A DNA stretch of 64,000 nucleotides from Mesotaenium endlicherianum (taxonomy: Eukaryota > Streptophyta > Zygnematophyceae > Zygnematales > Mesotaeniaceae), in NCBI GenBank assembly GCA_009602735.1, contig WELA01004867.1, forward strand, positions 88,017 through 152,016. The letters are read 5' to 3'. Positions within the stretch are counted from its first letter, which is position 1. Each line of letters starts with the position of its first letter. Below are positions 31,911 through 43,999 of the stretch, piece after piece. Under the pieces are notes generated by a model. That model searched no databases, was not told the origin of the DNA, and saw only the letters and a program-made list of their open reading frames with translations. Made by a program: the position numbers and the translations under genes.

Positions 31911-32628
31911 TGTAATGAATCAGTATAATGGTAGCGATGATATTCAATTAAATATAATAGTCAAATAAGTTCAGCCTGCTGAACTTTACTTAATATTAAG
32001 TCTGTTGGACCTTATAAAATAATCAGTTTAATGGCTCAGCCGGGAGCAGCAGGTTGAAGTCAACTTAGGTCAGCTTGCTGACACATTCTTTGACAGCCAG
32101 CTGACCTCCGTACTTGGTAGCAGCAAACTGCCTAGATATGCATCTAAGTGTGGTGTGCTAGATGAATGGCCAGATGACGTCCTTAGGATGGATGGCGATT
32201 CAGGATGATGGAAGATGGCGGTAGATTTGGTTAATTGAGGTCCTACCAAAGTGGTTAACTCCCGGGTCGGCAGTGCCATCGCACTGGCCGTTGAACAGTA
32301 AACTCATTCCATGGACATATGCTAGGTATTGCTCTGAAGTTCGGCATTTGAAAACCAGGCCAACTCTCTTGTACAGCTTACTGGGAGAGATCTGAATCCA
32401 AGGCGAGAAGCCATCGATACGCACTGTCTTCTAACCTTGCTTATGTATTAGTTTACTGATTGCATTATTGATGCTAGTTTACTCGCATTTGACTTGCGAG
32501 TGTTGTTCACTGCTAGTGTGTTGTCCTTTGCCGTTTAATCAGTTAACGAAAAATCCATAAAGATTACTTGCTGATATAAAGATCTTTATTAATTGTTAAT
32601 CGCCTATTTGGTCAGTCGATTCATTTCA
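31911..32628 (+). repeat. LTR 1 of the B-C chromovirus array (5' LTR of B)
   Basis: 718 bases from TGTAATGAATCAG to GATTCATTTCA, followed by one spacer base and the primer-binding site TGGTATCGGAGCAGTTATC at 32630. A TATA-like GATATAAA lies at 32573-32580, close to the LTR end, so the transcribed U5 portion would be short. The 5-mer before it is TTACC. Confidence 0.9.
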
Positions 32629-32662
32629 ATGGTATCGGAGCAGTTATCACAGTCTTCTTTGT

Positions 32663-34141
32663 ATGGTAAGGACAAGGTCTCAAACTAACAACTCCCGAGA
32701 CATGGAGAACCAGGATAACGAGAATGTCCAAAACCAGGCGGAAAGCCATGTAGCGGGAACCCATACCTATTCTGAACCAGTGGCAGATACTGCAGCTAGA
32801 GAGGCTGCAGATGAGGCAGCTGCTAGTGCCGCAGTCACAGCACAGCAAGCTGAGGAGGAGAGAGCCAGACTAGAAGCTGAATAATTAGCAAAGGTCGCTG
32901 AAGATACAGAAAGGAGGGAAGGACAACCAGCTGAGGAGCGCACTGTTGAAGAACTTATGGCATGAAGGGCCAATGTTCTGAACCCACCTCGTGTTGTACA
33001 ACTCAATGTACCCCTAGGTCAAATACGTGACCGGCTGAATGCGGCAGGAATTGCTGCTGCACGAGCGAGAGGGAGTGTTGAGGACACTACTCAGCGAGTA
33101 GATGCCAATGCTGCTGCTGCATTTGTTAATCTACCACCCCAGAGTGTAGACTTGGGAGCCTTGTTCGTTCACATGCAGTCGCAAATGGCGACCATGTAGC
33201 AGTCCCAACAGGAGGACAAAAGAATCATAATGTCTCTACTGCGGGACAGAGACCAACTGGAATCTCAAACCACTAGTGGTGGTGGCCGAGGTCCTACTAA
33301 GCCCAAGCCAAAACCTCCCCAGGAATATGATCCTGAGGGAAACATAAAATATTACCTGATCAAGTTTCTCGCGGATGTTGAGCAATGGCTGGAGAACTAC
33401 CCAGAACTGCAAGATTACGAGAAGGACAGGCACACCGGTGCGCTACTGAAAGGCAGTGCCGCAGACTGGTGGCTTTACTGGAAAGGAGAGCGTAAGGCTT
33501 GGCAACTCGGTGTCCCTACATGGGGAGAGTTTGTCGAGAAGTTGCATGAGAAGTTTGATGTCATCAACCAGCAGGAGAAAGCTATCTATGCGATGATCTC
33601 CCTGACACTGAAGCAGACCACTTCAGTTGCTGAGTTTGCTCAAAAGTTCCAGGAGAACATGATGAAACAGCCAGACTTGCCTGAACGGTATAGGATAGCA
33701 TACTTCAGGTATGGCTTGAAATCTGAGGTCTCTGGTCATTTTGCTGAGAAAAAGTATGAGAAACTGGCTGACTTGATCCAGGATGCTGACGAATAGGATC
33801 AACAGCAGTTCAATCACAAGCGCCAGAGTAACGCTTTGGTGTCTAAGATTGTCAAGAAGCCCCACGGTTCCTACAATGCAATTGAAGGAGACCAGGCTGA
33901 GGATAATCAGGATGATGAATATGAGTATGAGTACAATGCTATTCAGTCTAGAGGTAGAGGTGGATCCTCTCAAGGTGGCTATGGAAGGGGTGGTGGTAGG
34001 ACTAAGCCGAGACCAGCCTCAGCAAAATCGATTTGCTTTCATTGCCAGCAGCCAGGTCATTTCAGAGAGCAGTGTCCAGTTAAGCACCTTCTTACGGTCG
34101 AGAGAAAAGACCAGCCTTTAAAAGACAACAACAGTCAGTAA
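32663..34141 (+). pseudogene. gag: Chromovirus B gag
   Basis: The gene starts MVRTRSQTNNSRDMENQ, in line with copy A gag. In-frame stops occur at about 32881 (TAA), 32963 (TGA), 33197 (TAG) and 33794 (TAG). The core (YYLIKFLADVEQWLENYP, ADWWLYWKGERK) and the CCHC zinc knuckle (CFHCQQPGHFREQC) are readable. Four separate nonsense changes in otherwise well-preserved text point to scattered point decay. Confidence 0.85.
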
Positions 34142-34179
34142 TCCAGTCTACTGACTGTGAGGATGCTAGAGGTAGTGAG

Positions 34180-37100
34180 TTGTCACTAGCTGCCCTCGTA
34201 GCAGGTATCATGGGTCCTGCTGAACTGGATTCACTATGCATGCCTGACAACCAGATAGCGGAGACCATCAGCAATATAGACATCGAGAGAGTGCACACTC
34301 TGGATGCTCTTGTTCGACCTGATGTCCAACATTTCTTTGCTAAGTCAGGAGAACAATGCGAAAGTCAGGAAAAGACAGTCCCCCCTATCCTACTGCATTG
34401 CATGATTGCAGGTAGGAAGGTGAGGGCATTTGTTGACGGAGGGGCGTCACATACNNNNNNNNNNNNNNNNNNNNNNNNNNNNNNNNNNNAACTTAGTTAA
34501 GCGGCTAAGGCNGCGGCCTACTGTCACCCAAGGGAATAGAAAAATATTCCTTGGAGATGCCTCAAGTATCCCGGGAGGAGTCATAACCAAGCCTATTGAG
34601 GTCCAGTTAGGTTCTGGCATTGCAGTTCTAACTGAAACGCTTACATTTGAGGTACTCAACACTGGCTTTTATGATCTCGTGCTAGGCAGGTCCTGGCTTA
34701 ATAGACATCAAGCTGAAGTGTGTTGGAGCAGAGGTACAATTAAAGTGAGAGGAGCAAGTGATGGGAAGATTGACTTGGCACCCACCAGTGCTCTTCCTCT
34801 TGTCCTGTGTGGATGGCAAATGAAGGAAAAAAAGAGGCTTCCAGAAGGATGCAAGTTGCTGAATGCAATGGAGTTCGCCAAAAGCTGGAACCAGAAGGAA
34901 GACATAATTCTCTGTCTGCTGCTAAGAGAGGTACCTCCTCAACCTGAAGAAGTGGTTGAGAAAAAGGTAAGCCCTCCGGAGCACCCTACTGCTGCGAAAA
35001 TCGTTGCTCAGTACAAGGATGTATTTATTATGCCTCCAGGACTACCCCCTAAGCGGGAAGTAGATCATAGGATTGATTTATTACCTGGTAGTCAGCCACC
35101 CTGGCAACGCACTTATGGCTTGTCTTATGTCGAGAGCGAGGAGTTGAAAACACAGATTGCAGAGCTTGAGGAAAACGGTTATATTTCTCCCAGTAAATCA
35201 CCTTACGGCGCACCCATCCAATTTGTTATGAAAAAGGATGGCAGTATGCGGATGTGTGTGGATTACAGAGCCCTGAACAGAATTACGGTAAAGAACAAGT
35301 ATACCTTACCCAGAATCGAGGACTTGCTTGATACCCTTATCTGGTGCTAAGGTGTTCAGTAAGATAGATCTCAAGACTGGTTATCATCAAATCAGAATTG
35401 CTGAAGAGGATGAACACAAGACTGCCTTCCGCGCACGCTATGGACACTATGAGTTCAACGTGATGCCATTTGGACTGACTAATGCTCCTGCTACCTTCAT
35501 GGGTGCTATGAATGACATTTTCAGACCTTATTTGGATAAGTTTGTGCAAGTTTTCCTGGATGATATTTTAATTTTCTCCAATGATGAAGCTCAGCACACT
35601 GAACACTTAACGACGGTCCTGGACACTCTGAGGAAGAATCACATATATGCTAAAATGAGCAAGTGTGATTTCTTTAAGGAAAGTATTGAATTCTTAGGCC
35701 ACGTTGTCAGTAAAGAGGGCATCAGTGTGGATCCTAAGAAAGTCCAGACCATAAGGGATTGGCGAGTACCACAGTCCGTCTCTGAAGTTAGATCCTTCCT
35801 CGGGTTGGCTAACTACTATAGGAGATTTATTGAGAATTATTCTACCAAGGCCAGTATACTAACTGACCTTACTAAGAAAGACATAGGGTATGTGTGGGGG
35901 GGGGAAGAGCAGCAGGCTGCATTCCAGACCCTTAATAATGCCCTTTGTTCTGCCCCAGTGCTAACTGTGTATGACCCCAGCAAACCCGTGCAGGTGGTCA
36001 CTGATGCCTCTGACTTTGCCATGGGTGCTATTTTGTTGCAGCCTGCTGACAAAACCACAAACGATGGTAAGGTACGGCAAGAGCGGCATCCTGTGTTGTA
36101 TGAGTCTATGAAATTTAATCCAGCGGAGATTAATTACTCAGTGCATGATAAAGAGCTGCTTGCTATCATTCATGTACTCAAACAGTGGAGAGCATACTTA
36201 CATGGTATAGCTTTTAAGGTGATTACAGATCATCTAGCTCTTACTCACTTTCAGAAGAAGTCCAAGCTGTCGAGGAGGGAGAACCGCTGGAGCCAGATGC
36301 TGGAGCAGTTCCAAGTCCAGATCGACTACAAACCAGGGAAGTTGAATCCTGCTGATGCACTTTGTAGAAGACCTGACTTGCAAGACAGGAACTTTAGTCA
36401 ACATGCTGTAGATAAAGTCCTGTGTGCACTCACTTCACTAAAGGTGAAAAAGTCCTTCCTAGAACAACTTAGGAAAGCCTACCTTTCTGACCCAACATTT
36501 GAGCCCAGCCCCACTACTGGTGTGTGTCGTGCTACTGCACTCGGGTATAAGCTTAAGGAAGGGGTCTGGGTGACTGAAACCACTTCAGGCAGGCTGAAGC
36601 TGGTCATTCCTAATAACTTGGAAATAAGGTCTCTCGTACTGAGTCAAGCGCATGACAGTCTCCTGGGTGGACATTTGGGGCAGGCCAAAACTGTTGGCAA
36701 ACTGGCAAAACATTATCGTTCGGAGGGGTTACCTCGGGAGGTCTTGGAATATGTCAAAACCTATGACCAGTGTCAGAGAAATAAGTCTCGGCACACACCA
36801 CCCGGAGGTCTCTTGCAACCACTGCCCATCCCAGTTGGACGCTGGGAAACTATATCCATGGACTGGGTAATCGCACTACCAAGAACTGCCATCGGGCATG
36901 ATTCAATATTGGTAGTCGTGGATAAACTGACAAAAATGGTCATTTTTCTCCCCACAACTGTCAAAGTGACTGCATTGAAACAGCGAGACAGTTCTACAAC
37001 TATGTAGTATGCCAACATGGGCTCCCTTCTAATATCAGCTGAGACAGAGACTCAAAATTCACCTCTAAGTTCTGGAGAGCTTTAATGGGGTTAATGGGAG

Positions 37101-37954
37101 TCAAACAGCTGCTCAGCACAGCAAACCACCCTCAGACCGATGGGCAGACTGAAAGAACTAACCGAGTTCTGCAGGAGGTGCTGAGAGCATATATTAACCA
37201 AAAACAAGATAATTGGGATGACCTGTTGCCTCAAATTCAGTTTGCGGTCAACAGTGCGGTGCACGCGTCAACGGGCAAGACTCCTTTTGAACTCAGCCTG
37301 GGTAGAGTCCCTAAGTCTCCTCTAGATGTGCTAGGGGAATCTTTAACTCACCCTGAAGGGATTGACAACCCGGTCTCCCTCCAGTTAACTCAGGAGTTTG
37401 CTGACACCCTGTCAGAAGTCCAACAAAACCTGCACAAAGCCCAAGAAAACCAACAAAAATACGCTAATCAACACAGTCGGGAGCTGACATTTTCTAAGGG
37501 CGATTTAGTCAAACTGCATTCTCAGCACCTGTACCTCCCTGGTGTTGTCAAGAAAAAGCTTGGCCCTGTCTGGGTCGGTCCATATTCGGTAGTGCGTCGT
37601 GTCGGTCAGAATGCTTACAAACTGAACATGTCAGCTGAATACAAGGGGCACCCGGTCTTTAATGTCTCCTTCCTGGAACCATACATCAAAGGTGATACAC
37701 TGTTCACAGGTCAGTTCCCTGTCCAACCGGGACCGGTCCCCGCTGTCCAGGATGGCGATCCTGAGGAATATGAGGCCGATGAGATTTTAGACGCTCACTC
37801 GGTCCGTCGATTGTCTAAATATGTCATGAAGTACCTCATCCGATGGAAGGGTTACGATGCCTCTGGAGACACTTGGGAATTTAAAGACCAGCTGACCAAT
37901 GCCAAAGGGGCGTTGAAACGGTTCCACCTTCGAGCGGCTGGAGCACCACCCTAA
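34180..37954 (+). pseudogene. pol: Chromovirus B pol (protease, RT, RNase H, integrase, chromodomain)
   Basis: This is the most complete pol in the window. Protease has FVDGGASH, broken by 35 N at 34455-34489 and an N at 34512. RT has [42 protein letters not shown] and [10 protein letters not shown]. RNase H has [13 protein letters not shown] and [10 protein letters not shown]. Integrase has MDWVIALPR and NHPQTDGQTERTNRV. The chromodomain ends pol at 37954 (VMKYLIRWKGYDASGDTWEF). Breaks are a one-base insertion near 35336, a one-base loss near 36982 and a nonsense codon near 37040. One zinc-binding Cys of the integrase N-domain is replaced (YDQCQ). Confidence 0.87.
34455..34489. other. 35-N gap inside copy B protease
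   Basis: Compared with copy C (about 42343-42360), only some 14-16 bases should lie here. The gap estimate, the extra bases around the N at 34512 and the repetitive context suggest local misassembly. Confidence 0.9.
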
Positions 37955-38278
37955 CTGTCACTTCAGTAGACATGGGAAGGTGACAGGAGGTCCTGTCTCC
38001 ATATAAGTTGGAAGGGGATGTGACAGTTAGTGACAGTTGTGACAGGCAGCCCACCTTTAAAATTAAGTTGGAGGGAGTGATATTCTCTAATCACCATATC
38101 ACACACTCAACGTGCGCTCTCACTCACTTGCTCTCTAACTCAATTTTCCCTTATGTTCACTCACACCAGGTATTTCACGCTAGAAACTCTCCCGATCGCG
38201 TTCCTCTTCATCAAGGGCACTCAGTAGCGGAAAAATATCATGACTTCACTAACTGCATTGTGTTTATGATTGAGCAGG

Positions 38279-39910
38279 ATGACTCAATAGTCGGAACTCA
38301 AGAGAAAGAGAAGGGCGGAAGAGGCACATGCAGAATACTTGCAATTCTGTGGAGACATCGAATCATCCTCCATCTTCGCTCGGGAATCATAACGACTCCA
38401 ACAACAGCGGGAGGCACAGAAGAAGAAGGAGGAGGAGGAACAGGCCAGACTGAGGTAGGAAGAACTGGACAGAAAAGCTGCAGAGGAGGCCAAGAAAGCA
38501 GAGGAGGAGAGGCAAGCTGAGGAGAAGCGGAAGCAGCAGGCTGAAGAAGAATCAGCAGCTACCGCTACACACTGCTGGGCAAGGGCTTTGATCTACTGGA
38601 GGAGGCCTTCAAGTATGCCCAGAGAAGTCGCAGTGAGTCGCAGAAGGAAATCCTCCAGAGGGAAGAGGAGACATCCGAAAACTTTGACAAGTATATAGAG
38701 GTCAGCACGGGGCTTCTCCTCTACCATGATTACGCCAGGATGGTAGGATATACGGTCAGAGAGGCCAAGGCAATGGCCCAGGTGAAGGAAGCAGGGGCTG
38801 TCTCGATTCCTCGTATCTGAGGAGACGATAGGGTCATCAAAATGATCCCCATGGACGCGGACAGCTTTAAGGACTCAACACCCCATAACAGGTTCAAGGC
38901 CATATATAATGAGGTGGAGAGAAGGAGCTGGGAATTCTTGGCCAAGGAAACCAGTTTGCTAGACTTTGCAGGGCAATGGTACCCTTGTACTCTTAAAAAG
39001 ATAGACCCTGCCTTCTTCCAAAAGCCCACTGATTGGCGGTGGATGACCATCAACATGAGGGACCAGCAAAATGACAGGGCGACGGATGAGGATTTCCTGA
39101 CAGACCTAAAGGGGAACATAGTATTTTGCCCCCTCACATTGCGGCTTGGGACCCAAGATTGGATGGAGTCAAGAGATGCAGGGGGACAGAAGCAGGGCCC
39201 CAGAGTCATTCTCAAAAGGGAAGCACGCTTATGCCAAAAGGGCAAGCAAGCAGGGGGAAAAGGACCTCTATGCGGTCCAGACTCAGCAGCCCCCACCAGC
39301 ACCCAAAAGGGGAAGGTCAGTAGGATTTTCTTTTTCTCGGGAAGAGCTGGAGATGCTGACAGAAGAGATCCCAGAAGTCACAAAGGAACCCGGGGACGAA
39401 GAGGAGGAGGAGTCAGAGGAAGACGAGGAGGAAGGCGAGGAGGAGGACACTAGCCCCGCCGTGATCCTGATACCTGCCACATTCCCCGTAAGGGAGAAGA
39501 CGGGGTTGGCCGTGCAGCAACTCGCTGAAGAGGAGGATATCACTTGGCTGGGATTTGCCAGAGGACAGAGCCCATCTGCAGGCACGGAGACCCAGTCAGA
39601 CAGGGCAGACAGGAGGGCTGCTCGGGAGATAGCCAGAGGCCTGCCAGCATCTCCCTCGCAGAGAGGGCATGTACCCTTGGCTCATGTCATGCAACATCCT
39701 TCCGGGATACCGGTATACGTACCTGTCAGTTTGAGGGCTGCCCAGGAGAAGGCTGCCTCCCTTCAGTTTCAGACTGTGCAGGAGGAAACAGGCCAGTTAC
39801 TGCGTTCTCCGCGGGGCCCCTATGCACATCCCCCAGGCTTCAGGAGACCCCAAGACAGGAGGAGGTCTGTCTCCCCTGAGCATAGGGCCTCAGGGACATC
39901 TCCCTCCTAA
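38279..39910 (+). pseudogene. Extra chromovirus ORF (ORF3), copy B
   Basis: Homologous to the ORFs at 49953-51649 and 30044-31685. Here the fourth codon after the presumed ATG 38279 is a stop and a short deletion near 38550 shifts the frame. The middle and C-terminal parts are open over 38842-39910 in two frames. Conserved blocks are FDKYIEVSTGLLLYHDYARM, RFKAIYNEVERRSWEFL, QWYPCTLKKIDPAFF and DWRWMTINMRD. An acidic run (about 39400-39450) and MQHPSGIPVYVPVSLRAAQE follow. Position is between chromodomain and 3' LTR, on the sense strand. Confidence 0.75.
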
Positions 39911-39981
39911 TGGCAATAGGCTGGGGACAAAAGTAACAGCACACTGTTATTAGTGTTAGTGTTGCCGAGGCGACAACATGA

Positions 39982-39995
39982 TAAGTTGGAGGTAT
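39982..39995 (+). other. Polypurine tract before the shared LTR
   Basis: TAAGTTGGAGGTAT lies immediately before TGTAATG of the LTR at 39996, the expected place for the plus-strand primer. Similar tracts lie at 51797-51811 and, in the minus element, just above 29937. Confidence 0.7.
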
Positions 39996-40715
39996 TGTAA
40001 TGAATCAGTATATTGGTTGACATGATATTCATTTAAATAACATAGTTAAATAAGTTCAGCCTGCTGAACTCTAGTTAATGATCAGTCTGCTGGACTTTAT
40101 ATTTAATATGAGTTTAATTACTCAGCCGGAAGCAGCAGGCTGATGTCAGCTTAAGTCAGCTTGCTGACACATTCTTTGACAGCCAGCTGACTTCCGTACT
40201 CGGTAGCAGCGAATTGCCTCGATACGCATCTAAGTGTGGTATGCTAGATGAATGGCCAGATGACATCCCTATGATGGATGGCGATTCGGGATGATGGGAG
40301 ATGGCGGCGGATTTGGTTAACCGAGGTCCTACCAACGTGGTTAACTCCCGGGTGGGCGGTGCCATCGCACTGGCCGTTGAACAGTAAACTCATTCCATGT
40401 ACATATGCTAGGTATTGCTCTCGAGTGCAGCATTCGAAAACGAGGCCAACTCTCTTGTACAGCTTACGAAGAGAAATCTAAATCCAAGGCGAGAAGTCAT
40501 TGATATGCACTGTCTTCTAGCCTTGTTTATGTACGAGTTTACTGATTAGATTATTGATGCTAGTTTACTTCCATTTGACTTGCGAGTATTGTCCACTGCT
40601 ATTGTGTTGTCTTTTGCTGTTGAATCAATTAACAGAAAATACCATAAAGATTACTTGCTGATATACAAATCTTCATTATTTGTTAGTCACCTATTTGGTA
40701 AGTCGAGTCATCTCA
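39996..40715 (+). repeat. LTR 2, shared between copies B and C
   Basis: 720 bases, TGTAATG to AGTCATCTCA. It follows the polypurine tract of copy B and precedes a primer-binding site for copy C (TGGTATCGGAGC at 40717), so it serves as 3' LTR of one and 5' LTR of the other. No target duplication separates the two copies. Confidence 0.9.
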
Positions 40716-40749
40716 GTGGTATCGGAGCCGTTATCACAGTCTTCTTTGT

Positions 40750-42069
40750 ATGGTAAGGACAAGCTCTTAAAGTAGCAAGTCCCGAGACGTGGAGAACCAG
40801 GATAACCAGAATGTCAAAAATCAGGCTGAAAGCCATGTAGCGGGAACGTGTACCTATTCCAAAGCAGTGGCAGATACTGCAGCTAGAGAGGCTGCAGATG
40901 AGGCAGCTGCTATTGCTGCAGTCGTAGTACAACAGGCTGAGGAGGAAAGAGTCAGACTAAAAGTCAAACGATCAGCAAAAGCTGCTGCAGATACAGAAGG
41001 AGGGTTGAGGACACTACTCAGCGAGTAAATGCCACTGCTACTGCTGCATTTGCTAGACTCCCACCTCAGAGTGTGGATTTGGGAGCATTATTTGTGCAAA
41101 TGCAATTGCAAATGGCGAGCATGAATCAGTCCCAACAGGTCGACAAAAGAATCATAATGTCTCTGCTGCGGGACAGAGAGACCAACTGGGTTCTCAAACC
41201 ACTGGTGGTGGTGGCAGAGGGCCTAGTAAGCCTAAGCCGAAACCTCCCCACGACTATGATCCTGAGGGAAACAAAAAGCATTACCTGATCAAGTTTCTCG
41301 CTGATGTAGAGCAGTGGCTGGAAAACTACCCAGAACTGTAAGATTACGAGAAAGCCAGGCACACTGGTGCTCTACTGAAAGGCGGTGCAGCAGACTGGTG
41401 GCTGTACTGGAAAGGAGAGCGTAAGGCTCAGCAACTTGGTGACCCTACTTGGGTAGAGTTTGTCGAGAAACTGCATCACAAGTTTGATGTCATCAATCAA
41501 CAGGAGAAAGCTATCTATGGAATGATCTCCTTGACATTGAAGCAGACCACTTCAGCTGCTGAGTTTGCTCAAAAGTTCCAGGAGAACATGATGAAGCAGC
41601 TAGACTTGCCAGAGCAGCATAGGATAGCATACTTTAGTTATGGCTTGAAATCCGAAGTCTTTGGTCGCTTTTCTAAAAAGTAGTATGAGAAATTGGCTGA
41701 CTTGATCCAGGATGCTGATGCCTGGGATCAGCAGCAATTCAATCACAAGCGCCAGAGTAATGCTTTGGTGTCTAAGATTGTCAAAAAACCCCATGGGTCC
41801 TACAATGCAATTGAAGGAGACCAGGCTTAGGATGATCAGGGTGATGAGTACGAGTATGAGTATAATGCTATACACTCTAGAGGGAGAGGTGGTTACTTTC
41901 GAGGTGGCTATGGAAGAGGTGGTGGTAGGACTAAGCCGAGACCAACCTCAGCAACATCTGTTTGCTTCCATTGCCAACAGTTGGGTCACTTTAGAGAGCA
42001 GTGTCCAATCAAGCACCTCCCAAAGGTGAAGAGAAAAGACCAGCCTTTAAAACACAGCAACAGTCAGTA
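40750..42069 (+). pseudogene. gag: Chromovirus C gag
   Basis: Heavily damaged copy of the family gag. A stop falls within the first ten codons. About 160 bases are missing after the Glu/Ala-rich stretch, near 41008. Further stops lie at about 41338, 41681 and 41827. The core (FLADVEQWLENYPEL), the RGG-rich segment and a zinc knuckle (CFHCQQLGHFREQC) remain readable. Confidence 0.8.
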
Positions 42070-42117
42070 ATCCAATCTACTGACCATGAGGATGCTAGAG
42101 ATAGTGAATCGTCACTA

Positions 42118-43994
42118 GTTGCCCTCGTGCTCAACTGGATTCACTATGCATGCCTGACAAACAGATAAAGGAGACCATCAGCAATATAGACCTCCAGAGA
42201 GTGCACACTTTGGATGATCTTGTTCCACCTGATGTCCAACATTTCTTTGCTAAGTCAGGAAAAGTCCGTGCCCCCTATCCTACTGCATTGCATGATTGCA
42301 TATAGGAAGGTGAGGGCATTTGTTGACGGAGGGGCGTCACATACTTTTATTCACAAGGACTTAGTTAAGCGGCTAAGGCTGCCTACTGTCACCCAAGGGA
42401 GTAGAAAAATATTCCTTGGAGATGCCTCAAGTCTCCCGGGAGGAGTTATAACCAAGCCTATTGAGGTCCAGTTAGGTTCTGGCATTGCAGTTCTAACTGA
42501 AACGCTTACATTTGAGGTACTCAACACTGGCTTTTATGATCTCGTGCTAGGCAGGTCCTGGCTTAATAGACATCAAGCTGAAGTGTGTTGGAGCAGAGGT
42601 ACAGTTAAAGTGAGAGGAGCCAGTGATGGGCAGACTAACTTGGCACCCACCAGTGCTCTTCCTCTTGTCCTGTATGGATGGCAAATGAAGGAAAAGAAGA
42701 GGCTTCCAGAAGGATGCAAGTTGCTGAATGCAATGGAGTTCGTCAAAAGCTGGAACCAGAAGGAAGACAGAGTGTTCTGTCTGCTGCTAAGAGAGGTACC
42801 TCCTCAACCTGAAGAAGTGGTTGAGAAAAGGGTAAGCCCTCCAAAACATCCTACTGCTGCAAAAATCGTTGCTCATTACAATGATGTTTTTAATATACCT
42901 CCAGGTTTACCCCTTAAGAGGGAAGTGGATCACAGCATTGATTTACTACCTGGGAGTCAGCCACCTTGGCAACGCACTTATGGCTTGTCTTATGTGGAGA
43001 GCAAAGAGTTGAAAACACAGATTGCAGAGCTTGAGGAAAATGGTTATATCTCCCCCAGTAAATCACCTTATGGCGCACTCATCCTATTTGTTAAAAAAAA
43101 GAATGGGAGTATGCGGATGTGTGTTGATTACAGAGCTTGTAACAGAATTAAAGTAAAGAACAAGTATGCTTTACCCAGAATCAAGGACTTGCTTGATACC
43201 CTATCTGTTGCTAAGGTGTTCAGTAAGATAGATCTCAAGAGTGGTTATCATCAAATCAGATTTGCTGAAGGAGATGAACACAAGACTGCCTTCCGCACAG
43301 GTTTTGGACACTATGAGCTTAACGTGATGCCATTTGGACTGACTAATGCTCCTGCAACCTTCATGGGTGCTACGAATGACAATTTTAGACCTTACCTTGA
43401 TAAGTTTGTGCAAGTCTTCCTGGATGATATTTTAATTTTCTCTAAAGATGAAGGTTAGCATGATGAACACTTAAAGACAGTCATGGACCCTCTGAGAAGA
43501 ATTCAGTTATATGCGAAAATGAGCAAGTGTGATTTCTTCAAGGAAAGTATTGAATTCTTAGGCCACGTTGTCAGTAAAGCAGGCATCAGTGTGGATCCTA
43601 AGAAAGTCCAGACCATAAGAGACTGGCCTGTACCACAGTCTATCTCTGAAGTTAGATCCTTCCTTGGGTTGGTTAATTACAATAGGAGCCTACGGTTAAT
43701 CCAGGAGTTTGCTTACACCCTGGTAGAACTCCAACAGAACTTGCACAAAGCCCAAGAAAATCAACAAAAATACGCTAATCAGCACCGTCGAGAGTTGACA
43801 TTTTCTAAGGGCGATTTGGTCAGACTGCATTCTCAACACCTGTACCTGCCTGGTGTGGTCAAGAAAAAGCTTGGCCCTGTCTGGGTCGGTCCATCTTCGG
43901 TAGTGCGTCGTGTCGGTCAGAATGCTTATAAACTGAACATGTCGGCAGAATAGAAGGGTCACGCAGTCTTTAATGTCTCCTTCCTGGAACCGTA
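42118..43994 (+). pseudogene. pol: Chromovirus C pol with RNase H and integrase core deleted
   Basis: The frame 42214-43458 is open through protease ([15 protein letters not shown]) and RT ([29 protein letters not shown]) to a TAG at 43456. A further segment (43483-43953) carries the RT thumb and then jumps from LGLVNYNRS directly into the integrase C-terminal linker (IQEFAYTLVELQQNLHKAQ). RNase H and the integrase catalytic core are absent, about 1.5 kb compared with copy B. The copia element interrupts pol at 44000, just before the chromodomain. Confidence 0.85.
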
Positions 43995-43999
43995 CATCA
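43995..43999. other. Target-site duplication CATCA, left of the copia element
   Basis: CATCA here and at 49372-49376 flank the copia element exactly. The uninterrupted sequence in copy B (TACATCAAAGGTGA) contains it once. Confidence 0.95.
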
